This document shows, piece by piece, positions 8,274 to 14,113 of a DNA stretch of 14,113 nucleotides. Position 1 is the stretch's first letter. Every line of letters starts with the position of its first letter. Position numbers and translations under genes: made by a program. Source of the DNA: JAEUIT01 sp034439815 (lineage in GTDB: Bacteria > Planctomycetota > Phycisphaerae > Phycisphaerales > SM1A02); assembly GCA_034439815.1 (NCBI GenBank), contig JAWXBD010000105.1, forward strand, positions 1 to 14,113, read 5' to 3'. The notes below the pieces were generated by a model that did not search any database, was not told the origin of the DNA, and saw nothing but the letters and a program-made list of their open reading frames with translations.

Positions 8274-9296
8274 TCACGGCAATTTCGCAATCATCAGCCG
8301 ATCATTCCCCGAGTCAAGCACCGCCACGCGGCCTGCGACACCCGCGAGGTCCCAAGGATACTTCAACCGTCCCGCGTCGGACTCCGAAATGCGCCCAATC
8401 GAGAGTCCTTCGCGGTCGAAGAGCGGCGTCCGATCGCCGCTCTTGCCGCCCCACCAGCCGCGCGGCGCGCCGGTTGTCGTGTCGAGACGCTGAATGCGAT
8501 GGTTGCCAAATTCGACGACGAGCATCGTGCCGTCACCGAGCGGCAGAATTCCGCGCGGATAGGAGAGGTCTCCGGGCGCCTCGCCAGGCTGGCCGAACTG
8601 CCGAAGGCGCCTGCCGTCCGGATCGAACACCACGATGCGATGGTTGTTGGAGTCGGACACGTACAGCTCGTTCTGCGGGCCATCGAACGCAAGACACTGC
8701 GGACGGTTCAGCTCATGCTCGCCGTATCCGGCGGTGCCGAACTCGCCGGCGTAGCGGAACTCGGGCGTGAAGATCTGGATGCGGTCGTGGCCGCCGTATT
8801 CGCCCACGTACACGCGCCCGTCGTTGCCGAACGCGACATCGGTCGGATAGATGAACTGGCCAGGTCCCGTGCCATATTCGCCGAACCGAGCGAGCTCCTT
8901 GCCTTCCGGCGTGAAGACCATGACGCGGTGATAGTGCGTGTCGCCGACGAAAACGCGGCCGTCGGGATGCACTGCGATCCCGACCGGCTTGCCGACTTGC
9001 GTATCGGGCATCGTCCATTCGAGTTCGGCCTTGCCATGGCGATCAAACCGCTGCACCCGCCCCTGCCGGTCGACGACAAAGAATCGTTCACTCGTCGGGT
9101 CGTACGCGACTGCACGGGGAACGCGAAACTGGCCGAGGCCGAAGCCTGGCGTGCCGCGCGTCACCTCCGCGTCGATTGGCGGCGGTCCGTCGCCAGCGGG
9201 CGGCGGCTCGCATCCTCCGATCGCGCAGCACGCGCAACAGAAGACGAGCGGCAGAACGCGAAGCAGCGCGCCGCCCAGCCGCGCGCGGCGCGTCAT
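8274..9296 (-). CDS. NHL-repeat lipoprotein (alternative product from internal start)
   Basis: A 340-residue product starting at the in-frame ATG at 9296 would be a complete secreted lipoprotein. It has a basic n-region (MTRRARLGG), the hydrophobic core LLRVLPLVFCCACCA and lipobox IGGC with the lipidated Cys at residue 29, then a short Pro/Gly linker and a six-bladed NHL propeller. Lipoprotein signals belong at the N-terminus, so this half was probably once, or still is, made separately. The bases before the ATG (TGGTATGGACG) contain only a weak GGA very close to the start, so translation would rely on coupling to the permease frame. A TGA at 9295-9293 overlaps this ATG as ATGA, but one base out of the permease frame. 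Confidence 0.45.
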   Translation of the reverse strand: MTRRARLGGALLRVLPLVFCCACCAIGGCEPPPAGDGPPPIDAEVTRGTPGFGLGQFRVPRAVAYDPTSERFFVVDRQGRVQRFDRHGKAELEWTMPDTQVGKPVGIAVHPDGRVFVGDTHYHRVMVFTPEGKELARFGEYGTGPGQFIYPTDVAFGNDGRVYVGEYGGHDRIQIFTPEFRYAGEFGTAGYGEHELNRPQCLAFDGPQNELYVSDSNNHRIVVFDPDGRRLRQFGQPGEAPGDLSYPRGILPLGDGTMLVVEFGNHRIQRLDTTTGAPRGWWGGKSGDRTPLFDREGLSIGRISESDAGRLKYPWDLAGVAGRVAVLDSGNDRLMIAKLP

Positions 9297-10943
9297 CGTC
9301 CATACCACGATGCCGGCGGCCGCAGCTCCAAGAAGGAGCGCGCCGACCGACGCGAGAATGACGGTCTCAGGCTGCTGGTAGTGAATGGCGTTCAAAGTGC
9401 TGGTGGCCAGAAGCTGCACGCGCGGCGGCACGAGTCTACTCGTGACGGCGATCTCGCTGAAGGCGAGCGCGGTGCCTGCAGCAAACGCGGTGAGCGCCGC
9501 CGTCGTGACCGGAGGGCGCGCGAGCCGAAGCCAGCCGACCATGGACGCAGGCGCATCGATCGTGCGGAGTTCGCGCGTGCCGGACGCTTCGCCGCGGGCG
9601 GCCAGCGCGGCACTCAGGACCGCAATCGCTCCGAATCGTCCCGTCAGCGCGAGGACCAGGACGAGCGGCGAGTCGTAGACGAGCGGACCGAGGAGCGGCC
9701 GGTTCCACGCACTCTCGTGAGCGAGGGCGATCAGCGTCGCCGGCGTTGCCGCGGCGAGAATCCACATCGCGCCGATGATCAAGGCAGCCCTGCGCGGAGT
9801 CCGCGCGGGGTGCAGCCAGGCAGTCGCCAACGATCCGGCCACAATCGCGAAGACGGCACCGCACGCGAGCGCGAGCAGAAGCGACGACATGGCCGGGCGA
9901 GCGTACAGGGCGAAGAACACCCGCATTTCGTGCCACGGATTCGCGTGCAAACAAAGGAGAACGACAGGAACAAGCGCGAGGCCGAGCGCGATCGCGCCGA
10001 GCGCGCGCGTCGCCCCATGAGGCCCATGCGGCCGCTGCACGCCCCGGCCGCGCGGATCGCCCGAACCGACCGCACGACGCCGTCCACGCGCGGCCACTCC
10101 AAGGAGCAGCGCCGCCATGGCGACTGCGGGCCAACCGGCCGAGAGCACTGATGCCGGTGAACTGCCGGTTGCATCGAGCGCGCGGAGTTCATATCCGTAG
10201 GTGCGCACCTGTGCGAGATCGAAACTGACACTTTCGCCGAGCAGACCGAGCGAGGCGATTGCGAAGCCCTGCAGGATCGCTCCACGGTCGTGTCGCCATG
10301 CACCCGCGAGCCGCTGGATCGTCGACGCGCGATCCAATGACCGCAGCATCGCTGCTCCGTCGGGCCGGGCGATTCGCCACGCCGCGACCGTCCACGCCGC
10401 CAGCGGCATCGCCCACGCGGCGAGGCCGACGACGAGCATCGTCTGACGGAGCGGCACTGCGTAGCGCGCCGCCAGGCCGACTTCGCCGACGTTCAACCCC
10501 AACGGCCCGAGCCAGGACACGTCAAGCAGCGAGACTGCGCCGATCCCCTGCCACAGCGACCAGAACATCAGGTAGGCCGGGAGGCAGAGCGGCAGGATGG
10601 TGAGAAAGACAAGAAGCCCACCGCGCCGTCGGACGCCACCCGACGCACCAGCCGACGGACGCGTCCCGGAGGGCGCCGCCAGCGCCGTAGCAATCCAGAG
10701 TCCGAGCGGCCAGCCCCCGATCGTCGCGAGCGCCGCGATGGCCGTCGTCCACATCACGCTCGACGCGAACAGCGTCCACGTCCCGAAAAACGCTCCGTCG
10801 GGTGCGGTGATGGGTGGCTGCGACCGACCGGTCGGCATCGCGTCGACCAGTCCAAGGGACAGTGCTGGCCAAGCGACGCTGCCGATCGCCAGCACCAGAG
10901 CCGGAAGGAGAAGCAGCCAGCGCTGATGGGTCGCGGCGTTCAC
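8274..10943 (-). CDS. FbpB-like ABC permease fused in frame to NHL-repeat lipoprotein
   Basis: One open frame of 889 residues. Residues 1-549 form a membrane permease of the iron/thiamine (FbpB/ThiP) type with about twelve hydrophobic helices in two halves joined by an Arg/Gly-rich loop (about 286-312). The second half has a degenerate EAA-like loop with a following helix (WLRLARPPVTTAALTAF, then ALAFSEIAVTSRLVPPR) and a last helix ending GIVVW at 544-548. M550 then opens a lipoprotein signal (basic MTRRAR, hydrophobic core, lipobox I-G-G-C578), followed by a six-bladed NHL beta-propeller to the end with repeats such as FIYPTDVAFGNDGRVYVGEYG and NNHRIVVFDPDGR. NHL propellers mostly bind proteins or ligands. 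The GTG start overlaps the stop of the binding-protein gene by four bases (GTGA), so it is probably coupled. No ATPase gene is in the window. It may be one fused protein, two proteins from two starts, or two genes joined by a one-base error. Confidence 0.85.
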   Translation of the reverse strand: MNAATHQRWLLLLPALVLAIGSVAWPALSLGLVDAMPTGRSQPPITAPDGAFFGTWTLFASSVMWTTAIAALATIGGWPLGLWIATALAAPSGTRPSAGASGGVRRRGGLLVFLTILPLCLPAYLMFWSLWQGIGAVSLLDVSWLGPLGLNVGEVGLAARYAVPLRQTMLVVGLAAWAMPLAAWTVAAWRIARPDGAAMLRSLDRASTIQRLAGAWRHDRGAILQGFAIASLGLLGESVSFDLAQVRTYGYELRALDATGSSPASVLSAGWPAVAMAALLLGVAARGRRRAVGSGDPRGRGVQRPHGPHGATRALGAIALGLALVPVVLLCLHANPWHEMRVFFALYARPAMSSLLLALACGAVFAIVAGSLATAWLHPARTPRRAALIIGAMWILAAATPATLIALAHESAWNRPLLGPLVYDSPLVLVLALTGRFGAIAVLSAALAARGEASGTRELRTIDAPASMVGWLRLARPPVTTAALTAFAAGTALAFSEIAVTSRLVPPRVQLLATSTLNAIHYQQPETVILASVGALLLGAAAAGIVVWTMTRRARLGGALLRVLPLVFCCACCAIGGCEPPPAGDGPPPIDAEVTRGTPGFGLGQFRVPRAVAYDPTSERFFVVDRQGRVQRFDRHGKAELEWTMPDTQVGKPVGIAVHPDGRVFVGDTHYHRVMVFTPEGKELARFGEYGTGPGQFIYPTDVAFGNDGRVYVGEYGGHDRIQIFTPEFRYAGEFGTAGYGEHELNRPQCLAFDGPQNELYVSDSNNHRIVVFDPDGRRLRQFGQPGEAPGDLSYPRGILPLGDGTMLVVEFGNHRIQRLDTTTGAPRGWWGGKSGDRTPLFDREGLSIGRISESDAGRLKYPWDLAGVAGRVAVLDSGNDRLMIAKLP
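9293..9296 (-). other. ATGA joint with stop out of the permease frame
   Basis: ATGA stands exactly where the permease ends and the lipoprotein signal begins. It matches the ATGA or GTGA overlaps at the 10943, 3950, 2934 and 643 joints. The TGA is in the +1 frame, so a one-base insertion or deletion near the end of the permease would restore the usual overlapping pair. Confidence 0.5.
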
Positions 10944-12124
10944 GGGGCCGGCGCCGCGCCTCCGACTGGGTCGGCTGAGTCACGGTCGTCACCAGCGCCT
11001 GGAGCGTCATCGTCCTCCGCCGGACGAGATGATGGTGCAGGTTCCGCTGCCGTTGCCGCATCGCGGAGCCGCTCCATCGTCTTCAACACCGCCGCCTCCG
11101 TCTGCGCGGCCGCGCGGGCCCAGTCGACCGCGAGCGGATCGGCCGGCATCGAGTACGGACTGTCGTTCGCGGCGACATCCGGCGCGAAGCTCGGCCCCAG
11201 CGGAATGTTGCGGCTGTCACTCGCGGCGAGCGCTTTCTCACACGCCGGCGACAGGAGATAGACCAGCAGTCTCGCTGCTCGCTCAGGGTGAGCGCTGCCG
11301 GCGACCATGGCACAGGTGTTGGGAATCAGCAGCGTGCCGCCGCGCGAGTCGCCTTCCGGCAGATGGCGCGGAAACGTGCAGCCGATCTTGAGCCCGCGAG
11401 CCTGCGCGGCCCAGACATCATCGCTGTCGGTCATCCCGACATCGAATTGACCTTCCGCTATCGCCTGCACCACGCCCGCGTTTCCACTGGTCAGCAGTGC
11501 AATGCGATTCTCGGCGAGGCCGAGCAGCCAGGCGTCAAAGTAGCCTGGCATCACGTGGCGATCCCACACGGTGACCATCGCGCCGAGATGCGCCCGCGTC
11601 GTGCCAAAGCGGGGATCGGCCATCGCCACGCGACCTTTCCAGCGGTCCTGCGCGAGCTCCGTCCAAGTGGCGGGAGCGTCCTCCTCCGCGATGCGATCGG
11701 AGGCGTATGCGACGACGCGCGCCCGCGCTGCGAACGCGTACCAGCGACCGTCCGGATCGCGATGATGGACGGGCCATGCCGCGAGGTCTGCATGCGTGGC
11801 CGGTGCCAGCACACCCTCTTGGGCAAGTTCGATCGTGAGCGCGATTTCGCTCGACCAGAAGATGTCAGCGCGGGGCCTGTTCTTCTCGGCGCGGAGCCGC
11901 TGGGCGAGGCCGGTCGTCTTCGTCGCCTCGGTGTCGAACACAGGATCAACGCGAATCCCCGTCTCGTCCTCGAATGCCTTCAGAATCGGTCGCGCGAACG
12001 CCTCGTCAGCGGAGACATAAACGACCAAGGACTCCCGGTCGCCACAACCGGCGAGCAGGAGCCCCAATGTCAGAGCGAGAATCGCGATCAGCGTGGGCGG
12101 TACGCGCTTGCGTGTTGGTGTCAT
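10940..12124 (-). CDS. Extracellular solute-binding lipoprotein, Fe3+/FbpA type
   Basis: A 394-residue binding protein for an ABC importer. The N-terminus MTPTRKRVPP plus a hydrophobic stretch and lipobox L24-A-G-C27 mark it as a lipoprotein facing the periplasm. The start of the mature part (LVVYVSADEAFARPILKAFEDETGI) and ADIFWSSE, GRVAMADPRFGTT and ARLLVYLLSPACEKAL are typical of the FbpA-like binding proteins. Where iron-binding members carry a Tyr pair, this one reads GMTDSDDVWAA, so the ligand may not be ferric iron. The last 40 residues are Ala/Pro/Asp-rich and disordered, which is unusual for the family. I chose the ATG at 12124 because it places the signal at the N-terminus; extending upstream would add an Arg-rich shadow of the preceding gene's tail. 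The only Shine-Dalgarno-like GGAG is 14 bases away. The 3' end overlaps the permease start by GTGA. Confidence 0.92.
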   Translation of the reverse strand: MTPTRKRVPPTLIAILALTLGLLLAGCGDRESLVVYVSADEAFARPILKAFEDETGIRVDPVFDTEATKTTGLAQRLRAEKNRPRADIFWSSEIALTIELAQEGVLAPATHADLAAWPVHHRDPDGRWYAFAARARVVAYASDRIAEEDAPATWTELAQDRWKGRVAMADPRFGTTRAHLGAMVTVWDRHVMPGYFDAWLLGLAENRIALLTSGNAGVVQAIAEGQFDVGMTDSDDVWAAQARGLKIGCTFPRHLPEGDSRGGTLLIPNTCAMVAGSAHPERAARLLVYLLSPACEKALAASDSRNIPLGPSFAPDVAANDSPYSMPADPLAVDWARAAAQTEAAVLKTMERLRDAATAAEPAPSSRPAEDDDAPGAGDDRDSADPVGGAAPAP

Positions 12125-12143
12125 GCGTGCGTGATGGACTCCG

Positions 12144-14054
12144 TCACTTGCCGGCAGGTGCCGCCGGGGCCGGGGCCGGGGCCGCCGCCGCAGCCGGGGC
12201 CGCCGCCTTGTCCGTGCGGGTATCCAGTCGACTCTTGAGTTCACCGAAGTACGTCTTGTGGAGCTCTTGCAGGTGCTGCGGGATCTCGTCTTCAGTGACA
12301 CCCTGCTCCATGCTCTTCGTGATCTCGCCGATCACCGCCTCGAGCGGGACCGACGCCTCCCCGCGATCACTCTGACCTTCGACGGACTGCCGCGCGATGA
12401 TGTCGCCCGCGGTCGTTTCGATCTTCTGTTTGTGCAGCTTTGTTCCGGTCGGTGACTTCTGGAACTGACCTTGGCCACCATCAGCGCGACCGTGACCGCC
12501 CTGCCGGATGCCGTCGATGCGCTTTGGCGGACCGCTGTCAGCCGATGACGATGAGCCTTGGCACTGCCCGCTCATGCACTGCCCCAGCGCCTCGGCCTGC
12601 TTGTCCGATTCGGCCATCGCGGCCTCGGCGTCGCTGAGCATCTGGTCGAGTGCCTCGAGATCGCTGAGCATGTCGCCCATGCTGCCGGCCGACGCCTTTT
12701 CGCCTTGCCCGCCGGGCTTCTGGCCCGCCTTGCCCGCTGCGCCTTCCTTGCCTTGCTCTCCCTCTTTGCCGCTCCCGGAGCCGCCGGCCTGCTTCTCGCC
12801 TTCCTTCTCGCCCCCAGGCGACGCACCAGGCTTGTTGCCTTCCTTCTGACCTCCACCGTTCTGGCATGCGCCGGAGCACGCCTTCCCGAGCTCCTTCATT
12901 TTTTCGGCGGCCTTCTGCTGCGTCTTCGCCGCTTCGCGGATCTGCTGCTTCTGCTGCTCGTTCAAATTCTTCGCGTTCTCCAACGCCCGCTCAAGCGCTT
13001 CAGGGCTCGACGCGAGTTTCGGATCGAGGCCGGCCTGCTTCAGTTCCTTCTCAACGTTCTCCTTCGAGTCAGCGAGCTTCGTGAGCTGATCGGCGAGCTT
13101 GTCGAGCGACTCCTGCACCTGAGCTGCCTTGGCAGGATCCTTTGCTGCCTCGGCCTTCAGCTTCTCCAAGGCAACCTGCGCAGCCTTGAAGTCGCCGGCC
13201 TTCATTGCAGTCGTCAATTCCTCAGTTTCGCTTCCCTTGCGCGGCTCGCCGATCTTCGCCAACTGATTCTTGACGCTCTCGAGCGTTTTGGCGTCTTCAC
13301 TCTTGAGGATCTTGGAAAGGTTCTCGTTGGTCGCGGTGAGTTTCTTGATCGCCTCGCGGCGCATGTCGTCCGGCGTCTTCGGCAGCTCATCGGGCGAGAG
13401 GTTATCGCTGGCGAGATCGCCCAGCTTCTTTTCGCCCATCGCCTTGCTCAGCCGTTCGTTCTTTTCGATCGCGCGCCGCACTTCGACCTCGGCGACACGC
13501 GTCTCCTCCTGGACCTGAGCAATCTGTAAATCCGCTTCCCGCGGCTTGTAAAAGTCGCCCTGCGGGACGAACCACCAACACAGTCCAGCGACGATCGCGA
13601 CGACCGGTCCTAGCCATGACGCGACAGTCGGCGACGACGACCGCACAGGAAACCCGCGCTTGAGCGACTCGCGCGTGCGGCCGTCCTTCGCGACCACGAC
13701 CGCGTCGGCAATTGCGGCGCGCGCGAATGCATCCGTCCGATCTTTCACACCAAGCGCGGTCGAGAGCCGTTCCTTCAACGCGAGCCGTTCATCGACAAGC
13801 ACCGCAAGCGAGAGTGGGGAGAGCCGCGAGCTGCGCGCGAACGCGAATCCGACAATGATCGCTGCGACCGCTGCGCCGATCACCAGCCACAGCCACGGCA
13901 GCGCGCCGGCGATCGCTGGCGAGGTCTTGGCGAAGACGACGAGGAGGAAGAGGAGAATCGCGGCGCCTGCGATGCCCAAATGAAGCCCGCGCACAAAACG
14001 GGCGCGGGCGATGCGGCCACGAGCGATGTCCAGCAGAGCGCGAATTTCGTCCAT
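12144..14054 (-). CDS. Membrane-anchored coiled-coil protein with low-complexity tail
   Basis: A 636-residue protein. Two N-terminal helices (about 24-42 and 50-72), the conserved-looking LAVLVDERLALKERLSTAL loop (about 83-101) and a third helix (about 144-163) are followed by a long Lys/Glu/Gln/Ala-rich coiled coil (about 172-390). Next comes a Gly/Lys/Glu-rich linker (about 400-455) between two Cys pairs (C393-x3-C397 and C493-x4-C498), a helical acidic part (459-490), and a conserved-looking end (VPLEAVIGEITKSMEQG, then PQHLQELHKTYFGELKSRL). It finishes with an Ala/Pro run. This layout resembles the low-complexity DUF4175-type membrane protein found beside MoxR/DUF58/vWA genes; the assignment is tentative. 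I chose the ATG at 14054 because GGAGA lies seven bases upstream, rather than the ATG at 14096, which lies inside the tandem repeat. It probably is the first gene of the array; the next gene starts 19 bases beyond its stop. Confidence 0.85.
   Translation of the reverse strand: MDEIRALLDIARGRIARARFVRGLHLGIAGAAILLFLLVVFAKTSPAIAGALPWLWLVIGAAVAAIIVGFAFARSSRLSPLSLAVLVDERLALKERLSTALGVKDRTDAFARAAIADAVVVAKDGRTRESLKRGFPVRSSSPTVASWLGPVVAIVAGLCWWFVPQGDFYKPREADLQIAQVQEETRVAEVEVRRAIEKNERLSKAMGEKKLGDLASDNLSPDELPKTPDDMRREAIKKLTATNENLSKILKSEDAKTLESVKNQLAKIGEPRKGSETEELTTAMKAGDFKAAQVALEKLKAEAAKDPAKAAQVQESLDKLADQLTKLADSKENVEKELKQAGLDPKLASSPEALERALENAKNLNEQQKQQIREAAKTQQKAAEKMKELGKACSGACQNGGGQKEGNKPGASPGGEKEGEKQAGGSGSGKEGEQGKEGAAGKAGQKPGGQGEKASAGSMGDMLSDLEALDQMLSDAEAAMAESDKQAEALGQCMSGQCQGSSSSADSGPPKRIDGIRQGGHGRADGGQGQFQKSPTGTKLHKQKIETTAGDIIARQSVEGQSDRGEASVPLEAVIGEITKSMEQGVTEDEIPQHLQELHKTYFGELKSRLDTRTDKAAAPAAAAAPAPAPAAPAGK
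12160..12205. repeat. GGGGCC-type repeat with four G4 runs
   Basis: On the plus strand, runs of four G stand at 12166-12169, 12172-12175, 12178-12181 and 12196-12199, the first three spaced by CC. They form the template strand of the Ala/Pro tail of the coiled-coil gene, just before the binding-protein start. This could fold as a G-quadruplex, but it may just be codon bias of an Ala/Pro run. Confidence 0.5.
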
Positions 14055-14061
14055 GCGTGAT

Positions 14062-14066
14062 TCTCC
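14062..14066 (-). promoter_or_regulatory. Shine-Dalgarno site GGAGA deciding the start at 14054
   Basis: GGAGA on the minus strand with seven bases before the ATG at 14054. It supports this start over the upstream in-frame ATG at 14096. Confidence 0.7.
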
Positions 14067-14077
14067 AGACCGAAAGG

Positions 14078-14113
14078 ATCCGACATGATCCGACATGATC
14101 CGACATGATCCGA
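14078..14113. repeat. 10-bp tandem repeat, unit GATCCGACAT, cut by the window edge
   Basis: Three perfect copies (14078-14087, 14088-14097, 14098-14107) and the first six bases of a fourth. Each holds a GATC and, on the minus strand, an ATG. It lies in the leader or promoter region of the first gene of the minus array, 24 bases upstream of its ATG. The array may continue beyond the window. Confidence 0.9.

Noticed and set aside
8229..10151. A 640-codon open frame on the plus strand
   Set aside because: It is antisense to the permease/NHL gene, is Arg/His/Asp-rich without any domain, and arises from the high GC content.
12125..12301. An upstream extension of the binding-protein frame to 12301
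   Set aside because: The extra 59 residues are Arg/Pro-rich, overlap the coiled-coil gene and would bury the lipoprotein signal.
12558..13529. A Leu-rich plus-strand frame of 323 codons resembling a membrane protein
   Set aside because: The Leu/Phe-rich runs are the complement of the Lys/Glu/Gln codons of the coiled-coil gene, so it is a shadow.
14055..14096. An upstream ATG at 14096 for the coiled-coil gene
   Set aside because: It lies in the tandem repeat, while the ATG at 14054 has a good Shine-Dalgarno site.
1..14113. tRNA, rRNA, CRISPR arrays, insertion sequences
   Set aside because: No cloverleaf, spaced repeat array, transposase-like protein or flanking inverted repeats were seen; the only tandem array is the 10-bp repeat at the right edge, which has no spacers.

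Overview
This GC-rich window is bacterial and almost fully coding. One long array of genes runs right to left (minus strand). Two short, poorly conserved genes at the left edge run the other way and meet the array tail to tail. The gene content is a MoxR AAA+ ATPase, a DUF58 protein, BatA-like vWA membrane proteins, a very large vWA/glutamine-amidotransferase-like membrane protein and a coiled-coil membrane protein with a low-complexity tail. With the long Ala/Pro/Gly-rich linkers and the NHL-repeat lipoprotein, this suggests a planctomycete or a similar Gram-negative lineage. That assignment is inference from protein character; there is no rRNA marker in the window.

Layout in transcription order of the minus array: (1) 14054-12144, a membrane-anchored coiled-coil protein with four clustered cysteines, preceded by a 10-bp tandem repeat at the window edge; (2) 12124-10940, a periplasmic binding lipoprotein of the Fe3+/FbpA type; (3) 10943-8274, an FbpB-like twelve-helix permease read in frame into an NHL beta-propeller lipoprotein; (4) 8207-5124, a 1027-residue vWA + amidotransferase-like + degenerate vWA membrane protein; (5) 5131-3947, MoxR; (6) 3950-2931, DUF58; (7) 2934-892, a BatA-like vWA membrane protein. 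Genes 2/3, 5/6 and 6/7 overlap by four bases (GTGA or ATGA) and 4/5 by about eight, so most of the array is probably translated in coupled fashion.

Genes 4-7 form the widespread MoxR/DUF58/vWA module. In characterised relatives a hexameric AAA+ ATPase works with MIDAS-type vWA proteins as a chaperone-like or envelope-maintenance machine; the client here is unknown. Gene 1 resembles the low-complexity membrane protein that often accompanies such modules. The binding protein and permease sit inside this module without any ATPase gene in the window, which is unusual.

The most striking point is the single reading frame that joins a complete permease to a complete lipoprotein. A methionine with a textbook lipoprotein signal follows directly at the joint, and the joint carries an ATGA whose TGA lies one base out of frame. 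It looks like an overlapping gene pair that was fused by a one-base shift. It could be a true fusion, a dual-start gene or a sequencing error.

On the plus strand, a partial gene (2-646) and a small acidic/basic protein gene (643-1119) are coupled through ATGA with a good GGAGG site. The second overlaps the 3' end of the BatA-like gene by 228 bases on the opposite strand. No tRNA, rRNA, CRISPR, insertion sequence or convincing intrinsic terminator was seen.
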